Below are positions 28,344 to 34,451 of a stretch of DNA of 35,306 nt, piece by piece. The notes under the pieces were generated by a model. The model did not search any database. It was not told where the DNA came from and saw only the letters and a list, made by a program, of their open reading frames with translations. The translations under genes and the position numbers were made by a program. Positions within the stretch are counted from its first letter, which is position 1. Every line of letters starts with the position of its first letter. The stretch comes from DATKXO01 sp035528995 (GTDB taxonomy: Bacteria > Planctomycetota > Phycisphaerae > UBA1845), in contig DATKXO010000009.1 of NCBI GenBank assembly GCA_035528995.1, forward strand, positions 1 to 35,306. The letters are read 5' to 3'.

Positions 28344-29165
28344 ATGCCTACGAACGTCAAAGAGCAGGTCGAGTTCTTCGTGGGGCGGGACATGCCGGAG
28401 GGTGAGCTACGCCCTCTGGCCTCCGGCGTCGCGGCCGTCTACACCGCGCGCTGTCCGGGGAAAGAAACCGCCAACGAGGATGCGGCCGTCCTGATCTCCT
28501 GCAATGCTCAGTGTGGCGTTCTCGCCCTGGCCGACGGGTTCGGCGGCCAGCCCGCGGGGGACCAGGCTTCGCGGCTCGCTCTGGAGGCGATCGCCGACGC
28601 GGTCAACCAAGCGGTCTACAGTGAGTCCGAGCCGCGCGATGGAATCCTCAACGGCTTCGAGCAGGCCAACCGGGCCGTCTGCGAGCTGGGCGTCGGAGCG
28701 GCCACCACGCTGGCGGTGGTCGAGATCGGGCCGGGTTGGGTTCGGCCGTATCACGTCGGTGACTCCGCGATCCTGGTCGTGGGGCAGCGGGGGAAGCTCA
28801 AGCTGCACACGGTGTCGCACTCTCCGGTCGGGCTGGCCGTCGAAGCGGGCATGCTCGAGGAGACGGAGGCGATGCACCATGAAGACCGTCATCTGGTCTC
28901 GAACCTGGTGGGGTCGGCCGACATGCGGATCGAGATCGGTTCGGCGCTGAAGCTGCGGCCCCGCGACACGGTACTGCTGGCAACAGACGGTCTGTACGAC
29001 AACCTGCACCTCGAAGAGATCGTCGAGGCTGTCCGCAAAGGCCCTCTGGCCCGGGCGGTCCAGGCGCTGATCGACCAATGTGACGCACGCATGCAACGGC
29101 CAAGTGAGGGTCATCCCAGCAAGCCCGACGACATGACGTCCATCGTCTTCCGGCTCGGCGGCTGA
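28344..29165 (+). CDS. PP2C-family Ser/Thr protein phosphatase
   Basis: A 273-aa metal-dependent phosphatase. PP2C motifs in order: N44-E45-D46 (ETANEDAAV), D64-G-F-G-G (ALADGFGGQ), GAATTLAVVEI, the metal-binding HVGDS (D140), LLATDGLYDNL (D215) and the terminal PDDMTSIVFRL. All metal-ligand aspartates are recognisable. It lies 8 bases after the zinc-ribbon kinase stop and is probably co-translated; the obvious role is reversing phosphorylation by that kinase. No signal peptide or membrane helix is present. ATG 28344 is preceded by a weak purine tract only (AGAAGC), consistent with coupling to the upstream gene. Confidence 0.95.
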   Translation: MPTNVKEQVEFFVGRDMPEGELRPLASGVAAVYTARCPGKETANEDAAVLISCNAQCGVLALADGFGGQPAGDQASRLALEAIADAVNQAVYSESEPRDGILNGFEQANRAVCELGVGAATTLAVVEIGPGWVRPYHVGDSAILVVGQRGKLKLHTVSHSPVGLAVEAGMLEETEAMHHEDRHLVSNLVGSADMRIEIGSALKLRPRDTVLLATDGLYDNLHLEEIVEAVRKGPLARAVQALIDQCDARMQRPSEGHPSKPDDMTSIVFRLGG

Positions 29166-29662
29166 CTTGGTTTCTGAGAGACGCCGAGATCGCCGTTCGA
29201 GACACGCCCGGTGTTTCGGCCGGCCCAGTGTTCACCCGTGCCCTCTGGCACCAGTGCCTTCTATTCTCAATTGTGTCATGGGACGGATTCGTCCGTGTCA
29301 CCTCCTTTGAATCGGGCGCTGGCCCGCTACGCTGGGCCCTGCTCCGTGCGCGGGGGCCTTGGCCCCTCTCGTTTTCGTGCCCGTGGCCCTTTGACTGTCG
29401 GCCTCCGGTGGCGCCGGCTACGCGCAGCCGCGCCTGAGGACGTTCCTCTACCCCTATAACTTGGCGCCCGATCACCTTCAGGGGGTCGGATTCGCGGAAA
29501 ACGGGGTTTTCGGTGGCGCCAGGGGCGATTTGAAGTGGGAATTGAGGGCCAAAAACGGAGGGTCGAGAACGGAGGCGCGGGAGGAAGGCAACAGAATTTA
29601 GATATGTGGATGCGGAGTATGAGTCCAAAGTTGCGTGTAGCGAGTTGGGAAAGCGAAGGCCG

Positions 29663-29884
29663 GACGTTCAGCACGGAGATCGCCCAAGGAAGGGAGAGAC
29701 GCGAGAGAAGGAAGGGAAGGCAGGACGACCTAACCGCCAAGAACGCCCCGGCTTCCGCCGGTCTCGATTGGGGCGCCAGGAGACCGACAACGGCCAAGCG
29801 GCGCAGGACGCCAAGGAGGCCGAGAACGCCAAGAGAGGCGCAAGGATTGGGGATTGGTGAATAGCGAATGGAAAACGGCGAACG
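29663..29884 (+). repeat. Degenerate direct repeat, copy 1
   Basis: It begins GACGTTCAGCACGGAG and ends near AATGGAAAACGGCGAA. It aligns with copy 2 at an offset of 291, falling to 269 after an extra GC-rich hairpin-like segment of about 22 bases near 29745-29775. An exact 38-base match to copy 2 covers 29807-29844. Internal CGCCAAG units recur at 9-15 base intervals. Confidence 0.85.
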
Positions 29885-29894
29885 GCAGACTATC

Positions 29895-29921
29895 CGCAGA
29901 TTTCGCAGATTTTCGCAGATT
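29895..29921 (+). repeat. Short tandem repeat CGCAGATT x3
   Basis: CGCAGATT occurs at 29895-29902, 29904-29911 and 29914-29921 (periods 9 and 10), between the two large repeat copies. It is too short and too regular to be a CRISPR array. Confidence 0.85.
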
Positions 29922-29953
29922 CAGGCCAGGCAAAAGACACACGGCAACGGCGG

Positions 29954-30168
29954 GACGTTCACCACGGAGCACACCGAGCACGCAGAGAAAGGCCGGAGAC
30001 GGAACAGAAGGGAGGAAGGCCTAACCGCCAAGGCGCAAAGGGCGCCAAGAGACCGACAACGGGCAGGCGGCGAAAGACGCCAAGGAGGCCGAGAACGCCA
30101 AGAGAGGCGCAAGATTAAGAGTTGGGAGATGGCGAATGGCGAGTGGTGTGAATGGAAAACGGCGAAGG
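29954..30168 (+). repeat. Degenerate direct repeat, copy 2
   Basis: It begins GACGTTCACCACGGAG, contains CTAACCGCCA at 30021-30030 as in copy 1 (29730-29739), and shares an exact 38-base block with copy 1 at 30076-30113. It ends with the shared AATGGAAAACGGCGAA phrase at 30151. Confidence 0.85.
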
Positions 30169-30179
30169 CGGGCGGATCA

Positions 30180-30230
30180 GGGGGAGGATTGGAGGGGGTT
30201 GAAGGGGTTGTTGACCGGGCGGCGAGGGGG
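30180..30230 (+). other. G-quadruplex-prone G tracts
   Basis: Five G runs (30180-30184, 30194-30198, 30204-30207, 30217-30219, 30226-30230) are separated by 5-9 bases, which fits a loose G4 motif on the plus strand about 240 bases upstream of the kinase-fusion gene. Confidence 0.5.
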
Positions 30231-30372
30231 TCGGAGAATGGACGAGTCGGGATGGTCCAGAGGCGTGACAGGTCGGGGCACGTCGGGCGCGAGGATTCGG
30301 GTGGTGAGAACGGGGGGTCGGCGTTGCGGGATGGGATGCGGGCGCAACGTGCGGGGTTGGGTCGGCACGGGT

Positions 30373-30418
30373 CGCCACGAGGGGGGCAGCGACGGGATGA
30401 AGATGTAAGCCTGCCCCC
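30373..30418 (+). repeat. Flanking direct repeat A, left copy, with hairpin
   Basis: This 46-base sequence starts CGCCACGAG and matches 33201-33246 at 36 of 46 positions without gaps. Within it and the next two bases, AGGGGGGCAG (30380-30389) pairs perfectly with CTGCCCCCCT (30411-30420) around a 21-base loop. It lies 52 bases upstream of the kinase-fusion start. Confidence 0.8.
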
Positions 30419-30420
30419 CT

Positions 30421-30437
30421 TTAGTGCCGTTAGTGCC
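30421..30437 (+). repeat. TTAGTGCC direct repeat upstream of kinase fusion
   Basis: TTAGTGCC is found at 30421-30428 and 30430-30437, between the hairpin and the ribosome site of the kinase-fusion gene. It could be an operator half-site pair or the remnant of a dispersed repeat; no bound factor can be named. Confidence 0.5.
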
Positions 30438-30469
30438 TCTGGTAAAGCAACTCGCCGGAGAGACTGCCA

Positions 30470-32500
30470 ATGGCAAGCGTAGCGGGCTATCGACTTGGTC
30501 GGCTCTTAGGGCAAGGCACCTACGGGGAGACCTACGAAGCGACGAAGAACGGGCTGCGCGTCGCGTTGAAGCTAATCCGAGAGGAAGCCGTCCAACGGGG
30601 TTTCGATCTGGAACGGTTTCGCCGCGAGGTTCGGGCGCTCCAGAAGGCCACGGGGCCGAACGTCGTTCGGTTCCTTGACGCGGGTCAGGGGCAGCAAGGG
30701 AATGAGACCAGATACTTCGTGGCTATGGAGTATCTTGACGGCCGGGACCTCGCCAAGGCGTTCCAGGAAGCTGGCGGGGCTTTTGCTGAGCCGGCACTTA
30801 AGAGCATACTGGCCCAAGTCGTCTCCGGCCTAGACACGATCCACCGGCAGAGGATCGTCCACCGGGACCTGAAGCCTGCGAATATCTTCCTGACCGAGGC
30901 GGGCGAGGTCAAAGTGCTCGACTTCGGCTTGGTGAAGATGCTGGACTACACGACCCTTACCAGCATGCCAGGACAACCGATTGGGACGCCGCTGTACATC
31001 GCGCCGGAGATACTGCGCGGTCAGCGGGTCGACTTTCGGGCGGACTTCTACTCCCTCGGCGTCCTTATTTACTACCTCGTCACCACAGGCAAGTTCCCAT
31101 TCGACGGTCGCACGCCGCTGGAGCTGTACGCGCAGGTGGTGAACAATCCGCCGACCCCGCCGACACGACACAACCGGGCTCTCTCCGCCGCGTACGAGAA
31201 CCTCATCCTGACGCTGCTCGCGAAGCAACCCTACGAGCGACCGTCCAGCCACGACGAACTGGCCCGTGCAATTCAGAGCACACCGCTCGTGCTGGCGCAT
31301 GGGCGCCTTGCAGTGGCGCGTTCTCGAGCCGGTCGACGCAAGAAGCGATGTCTGTTTCGACTGCTCCACACCGAGAAGAGCGAAGTCCAACGCTTCATCG
31401 AAGCGGGTGGCACGATGGACGGCTTCACTTTCCAGGCCAGCTACCTGCCGAAGTATCGCGGTTCGCTCGCTGCTCTGCGAGACATGGGCCTCCGCTACCT
31501 GTTTGATCCGATGTGCTACCGGCTCACCTACTCTTCGTTCGCCCAGACACAGGGCGTCGTTGCTCTGCCCTACGTGCCGGATCGGGAAAACGTCCTCTCG
31601 GAGCCCGACCTGCAGACACTCGATGCCCAGCAGAAATACGCTCGCACCTGCATCGACTGGCAGAGGCAGTGGCAATGCTGCACTCTGGTCGCACCGTTTC
31701 ACTTCTGCCGCGACCTGGGCTCACCGTGGATAGACATAGACATCAAGCTGATTGAGGAGGCCCTGGCGTACGCCCGATCCCAGCAAGGTGCCTCGCCCGT
31801 CTACGCAGGTCTATGCCTGAACATTGAGGCGTACACGATCGAAGCCAACCGCTTGGCGCTATTGAACCGCTATTCTCGCGTCCGACCGGAGGGCTATCTC
31901 TTCTACGTGGACAATCTGGACGAGCGGACGAACAATCCGCTGCAGCTGCGGGCCTATTTGGACCTTCTGCGTCTCTTCCAACGACTGGGCAAGCCGGTAT
32001 ATGCTTGCCGTGTGGGGACCCTGGGGCTAGGCATGCTGGCCGCTGGTGCGGACGGAATCGAGGTGGGCATTGCGTCGCTGTCGAGCTTCTCGGAGGCGAA
32101 CCTCCTCGTCAACCGGAGGACCGGGTACGACATGTCGAAGAAGTACTACATTCCGGGTCTGATGCTGACGCTGCCGGTCCCGCTCGCCGAGGACATCTTG
32201 TCAGGTTCGAAGGGGGCGGACATGCGGTGTGAATGTCCGCATTGTCGGCAGGCGCGCTCAAACCTGGGGCGGGCAGCGAAGCCGCACTTTCTCCATTGCC
32301 GCACAGCAGAGGTTGCAGAATTGAACGCCCGCTCGACGTCCCCGCAGCGGCTCGAGTGGTTCCGGGCCCGCGTGGACGCTGCGCTCCAGCGCTGCGATGC
32401 GGTGCGCCGCACGAAGACGGTTGACCTGCAGGGCGGCCACTATGCGCACCTGCGGGCCTGGCTTGAAGTATTCACGAACCCGGGGGGAGGCACTGAATGA
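30470..32500 (+). CDS. Ser/Thr kinase fused to predicted TIM-barrel (TGT-like zinc motif) domain
   Basis: A 676-aa two-part protein. Residues 7-270 are a complete Hanks kinase: GQGTYGETY loop (14-22), K34, HRDLKPAN with D133, DFG 151-153, IGTPLYIAPE. A basic linker (SRAGRRKKR) follows. Residues 298-676 form a second domain that I cannot assign with confidence. It alternates strands and helices in a TIM-barrel manner (FTFQASYLPKYRG, LRYLFDPMCYRL, CTLVAPFHFC, VYAGLCLNIEAYT, GYLFYVDNL, KPVYACRVG, AAGADGIEVGIASLSSF). It carries C587-x-C589-x2-C592 followed by H606/H609, which resembles the CxCxxC...H zinc site of tRNA-guanine transglycosylases, but the TGT DSGGFQ motif is not seen. ATG 30470 follows GGAG. 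Third codon positions are visibly less GC-rich than in neighbouring genes, suggesting transfer. It overlaps the next gene by ATGA. Confidence 0.88.
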   Translation: MASVAGYRLGRLLGQGTYGETYEATKNGLRVALKLIREEAVQRGFDLERFRREVRALQKATGPNVVRFLDAGQGQQGNETRYFVAMEYLDGRDLAKAFQEAGGAFAEPALKSILAQVVSGLDTIHRQRIVHRDLKPANIFLTEAGEVKVLDFGLVKMLDYTTLTSMPGQPIGTPLYIAPEILRGQRVDFRADFYSLGVLIYYLVTTGKFPFDGRTPLELYAQVVNNPPTPPTRHNRALSAAYENLILTLLAKQPYERPSSHDELARAIQSTPLVLAHGRLAVARSRAGRRKKRCLFRLLHTEKSEVQRFIEAGGTMDGFTFQASYLPKYRGSLAALRDMGLRYLFDPMCYRLTYSSFAQTQGVVALPYVPDRENVLSEPDLQTLDAQQKYARTCIDWQRQWQCCTLVAPFHFCRDLGSPWIDIDIKLIEEALAYARSQQGASPVYAGLCLNIEAYTIEANRLALLNRYSRVRPEGYLFYVDNLDERTNNPLQLRAYLDLLRLFQRLGKPVYACRVGTLGLGMLAAGADGIEVGIASLSSFSEANLLVNRRTGYDMSKKYYIPGLMLTLPVPLAEDILSGSKGADMRCECPHCRQARSNLGRAAKPHFLHCRTAEVAELNARSTSPQRLEWFRARVDAALQRCDAVRRTKTVDLQGGHYAHLRAWLEVFTNPGGGTE

Positions 32501-33171
32501 GGCGTCAGGAAGCGCAGATGATCGAGCCTGTCCGCACGCTCATGCATCAGGCGATGGGCATCCACATTTCCACCTGCGAATTCCGTGGCGGTTATGGGAT
32601 TGCCGACCTAGTTGGTGCGGCGATCTGCTCGCGCGCCTGCAAGACCCGCGCCCAAATGGGTCTGGCGGGCGCGCTGGATCATCACCACTTGGTCGAAGTC
32701 CTGTTAGCCCTTCGCCCGGGTGTGTGGAACTCCCGGGAGGTGTTGCTCGGGCGCCTGAGCGTCTCCGAGAGCACGCTACGACGGCGTGTCCTGCCACGCT
32801 TGCGTGCCCACGGGCTGATCGAGCGCGACGGTCACGGTGCCATCCGCCTGCGAGCCGTGCCGCCGCCGCCAACGGAATACGTTGTAGCAGTAGAGGCGAA
32901 GCAGACGCGGTGGCGGCAAGCGATCGTGCAGGCACGACGATACACGTTCTTTGCCGACCGCACGTACATTGCCCTGTGGTCTCACATGGTGGTTCACGTG
33001 GACCGATCACTGCTGTACCGCCATCGGCTCGGTATGATTAGTGTGGAAGCGGAGCGTGCCACCCTGGTCGTGGAGGCGCCCCTGCGGAAACCCCGCAAGG
33101 GGAGGCTGAACCGGTACTGTGCTGAGTACCTGTACGGGCTCTCGTTAAACCAAGGGCTGGCGGGCGGGTGA
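32497..33171 (+). CDS. PD-(D/E)xK nuclease-like protein with inserted winged helix
   Basis: A 224-aa protein. A nuclease-like pattern is split in two: FRGGYGIADLVGAA supplies a candidate Asp (D37), and VVAVEAKQTRWRQAIVQARRYTFFADRTYIAL supplies E133-x-K135 plus the QARRY helix typical of this superfamily, followed by LGMISVEAERATLVVEAP strands. Between them, about residues 62-120, is a winged helix (VLLALRPGVWNSREVLLGRLSVSESTLRRRVLPRLRAHGLIER plus a GHGAIRLRA wing). ATG 32497 overlaps the kinase-fusion stop as ATGA, with GGGGGGAGG just upstream, so the two proteins are almost certainly made together. It could be a DNA-targeting nuclease or a catalytically dead DNA-binding regulator. No close named family is recognised. 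Confidence 0.82.
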   Translation: MRRQEAQMIEPVRTLMHQAMGIHISTCEFRGGYGIADLVGAAICSRACKTRAQMGLAGALDHHHLVEVLLALRPGVWNSREVLLGRLSVSESTLRRRVLPRLRAHGLIERDGHGAIRLRAVPPPPTEYVVAVEAKQTRWRQAIVQARRYTFFADRTYIALWSHMVVHVDRSLLYRHRLGMISVEAERATLVVEAPLRKPRKGRLNRYCAEYLYGLSLNQGLAGG

Positions 33172-33200
33172 AGCTGGAACCGAGATTTCGCACAGCCTGG

Positions 33201-33246
33201 CGCCACGAGCGGGGCAGCGATGGCGGGGATGAGTCAGCCTGCCCCC
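33201..33246 (+). repeat. Flanking direct repeat A, right copy, with hairpin
   Basis: It begins CGCCACGAG, in the same orientation as the left copy at 30373 (36/46 identical). GGGGCAG (33211-33217) pairs with CTGCCCC (33239-33245) around a 21-base loop, the same loop length as on the left. It starts 30 bases after the nuclease-like gene's stop, so it could double as a transcript end. Confidence 0.8.
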
Positions 33247-33340
33247 TGACCACTGCGTGACGATAGACCACACACCGGCGGGCAAGCCGCCAGTGGCATC
33301 CGCCGCTTCCAGGGGCTCCGCTTCGTATCGGGACTGGCCA

Positions 33341-33368
33341 CCCAGGGCTCGCTTCGCTTCGCCCTGGG
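33341..33368. repeat. Inverted repeat CCCAGGGC/GCCCTGGG
   Basis: A perfect 8-base stem (33341-33348 with 33361-33368) with a 12-base loop of TCGCTTC character. There is no T-tract. It resembles dispersed palindromic units rather than a terminator. Confidence 0.6.
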
Positions 33369-33423
33369 CTGGATTCCGTCGTCCGCTCCGCGGACTTTGA
33401 ACGGTGTGGCAGCCGGCGCCAGC

Positions 33424-33442
33424 CACCGGTTGAAAACCGGTG
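33424..33442. repeat. Inverted repeat CACCGGT/ACCGGTG
   Basis: A perfect 7-base stem (33424-33430 with 33436-33442) with loop TGAAA, 24 bases before repeat B left copy. Confidence 0.6.
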
Positions 33443-33466
33443 CCAGACTGAGACAGGCGAATCCTC

Positions 33467-33511
33467 GCGGCAGGTCAAGCCGGCTTCGGCGGAACGACCT
33501 GGGCTACGACT
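33467..33511 (+). repeat. Direct repeat B, left copy
   Basis: It starts GCGGCAGGTCAA and matches 33885-33929 at 38 of 45 positions without gaps; similarity extends a few bases upstream with a small gap. In this copy CAGGTC (33471-33476) can pair with GACCTG (33496-33501), enclosing a GCCG/CGGC inner stem. It ends 7 bases before the start of the 113-aa gene. Confidence 0.8.
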
Positions 33512-33518
33512 GAGCAAG

Positions 33519-33860
33519 ATGAACGAAGAAGAACTGCAGAACGAGATCAACCGGAGCATGTGCGATCGCGACTGTGGCGCCATCAGCCGCATCGAACTCG
33601 GGCCGGGAAGTGACGTAACCGACTTGTCGTTGGCCGCCGACGTGCGCGTCTTTACGGCGGGCTCGGAATTCCGCGGATTCGGAGTTCGGGCAAAGGAATT
33701 CATCGACATGGTATTCGCGGGGGCCTGGAAGGACGGTCACCCCAGGCCTGACGTCGCGGATATCTGCACGACCGGCGGTCCGCTTTTGATCGTTGAGCGC
33801 ATCACCGGCGATTCTGTTGTGCGCGGCGTATTGCGGTACCTGGAGCTGGAACATCCCTGA
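33519..33860 (+). CDS. Small orphan protein between direct repeats
   Basis: The 113-aa product is acidic, has no signal peptide or membrane helix, and matches no family I recognise. It opens MNEEELQNEINRSMCDRDCG, has alternating strands (ISRIELGPGSDVTDLSLAADVRVF; EFRGFGVRAKEFIDMVF) and ends VVRGVLRYLELEHP, looking like a small alpha/beta domain. The composition and reading of the frame look real, but no clear ribosome site precedes ATG 33519, so expression is uncertain. It is bracketed by two copies of repeat B. A small immunity or antitoxin-like protein would fit the size, but nothing in the sequence shows this. Confidence 0.6.
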   Translation: MNEEELQNEINRSMCDRDCGAISRIELGPGSDVTDLSLAADVRVFTAGSEFRGFGVRAKEFIDMVFAGAWKDGHPRPDVADICTTGGPLLIVERITGDSVVRGVLRYLELEHP

Positions 33861-34213
33861 TCGTTGGCACGGTCAGGAGTCCGTGCGGCAGGTCAATTCG
33901 TCTTCGGCAGAACGAGCCGGGCTACAACTCGCATCGAAATAGGCTGGCAGAAGTCGAGGCCGGAGTGTGCGCACCGTCCGGCTGATTGCCACTCGGTTGC
34001 CACTGGCGCTGCTGTCGGGGGGGGCGTTATGCCCTGGAGTTGCTCTAATACCGGTTCCAGTTTGTTCCTGCCAATCGGATCATCGCCAAGTCGGCGCCTC
34101 CGTTGCGTTGGCGGCCGCGCGGCCTCCCGACGCCGCCGGGACAGGTTCCGCCCGCGGCTCGGGGATCGGCAGACTCATTCTGTAACTGGTATAGGTCTTT
34201 GCCTCACAAGGAC
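33861..34213. other. Intergenic region before tRNA-Ala
   Basis: These 353 bases hold repeat B right copy (33885-33929) and a run of eight G at 34017-34024. No gene or terminator was recognised in the rest. Confidence 0.55.
33885..33929 (+). repeat. Direct repeat B, right copy
   Basis: It shares GCGGCAGGTCAA, CTTCGGC, GAACGA and GGGCTAC blocks with 33467-33511 (38/45 identical), in the same orientation. It begins 24 bases after the stop of the 113-aa gene. The outer stem of the left copy is not preserved here. Confidence 0.8.
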
Positions 34214-34286
34214 TGGAGCCGAGGGGACTCGAACCCCTGACCTCCTGCATGCCATGCAGGCGTTCTCCCAACTGAACTACGGCCCC
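34214..34286 (-). tRNA. tRNA-Ala (anticodon GGC)
   Basis: On the minus strand the gene reads GGGGCCGTAGTTCAGTTGGG onward. The acceptor stem GGGGCCG pairs with CGGCTCC (one G-U). The anticodon stem CCTGC/GCAGG encloses loop ATGGCAT with anticodon GGC (34251-34253), reading GCC alanine codons. The T arm contains GGTTCGAGTCC. The discriminator base is A (34214) and CCA is not encoded. The D-arm reads TTCAG where most bacterial tRNA-Ala have CTCAG, still pairing. The length of 73 bases is normal. Confidence 0.97.
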
Positions 34287-34416
34287 TTGGGATTCCCTGA
34301 CTACTCGGTTGTCGGCCGCGGCCGGCTGTCGTCGCCCGATCGGCCAGCGGCATACTGCGGCCGGTCGATCGAGCGCCGTTCGACGATTCTAGCGGTTGGT
34401 GCGCAAACGGCAAGGG

Positions 34417-34451
34417 GCCCGGTGGGTGGTCGAGAGGTCGGGCCACCGGGC
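34417..34451 (-). terminator. Inverted repeat at the end of lemA
   Basis: GCCCGGTGG (34417-34425) pairs perfectly with CCACCGGGC (34443-34451) around a 17-base loop. On the minus strand it begins at the last base of the lemA stop codon. Only a weak T-containing stretch follows (TTGCCGTTTG), so terminator strength is uncertain. Confidence 0.45.

Larger units (their letters stand above)
29166..30469. other. 1.3-kb non-coding repeat-rich region
   Basis: No open frame here has credible protein composition. The first 350 bases are mixed GC-rich sequence including a GGGGCC/GGCCCC palindrome at 29353-29366. From about 29530 to 30400 the plus strand is strikingly purine-rich and contains a degenerate duplication, a short tandem repeat, phrases of the CACGGAG and CGCCAAG type, a G-rich tract, and a hairpin repeat at the end. 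It looks like a sink for dispersed repeats rather than a decayed gene. Confidence 0.7.
33172..33518. other. Intergenic region with stacked hairpin repeats
   Basis: These 347 bases hold no credible gene. In order they contain repeat A right copy (33201-33246), the CCCAGGGC/GCCCTGGG inverted repeat, the CACCGGT/ACCGGTG inverted repeat, and repeat B left copy (33467-33511). Confidence 0.65.

Noticed and set aside
29353..29366. GGGGCC/GGCCCC palindrome as terminator for the PP2C gene
   Set aside because: The 2-base loop, the 190-base distance from the stop and the lack of a clean T-tract make it unconvincing.
29895..29921. Possible CRISPR array
   Set aside because: Units of 8 bases at 9-10 base spacing leave no spacers, and no cas gene is present.
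33467..33929. Integron-type attC sites around the 113-aa gene
   Set aside because: The repeats lack recognisable RYYYAAC/GTTRRRY core sites, and no integron integrase is seen.
34214..34286. tRNA-Ala as an integration site for an island covering the accessory region
   Set aside because: I found no second copy of the tRNA 3' end and no integrase gene in the window.
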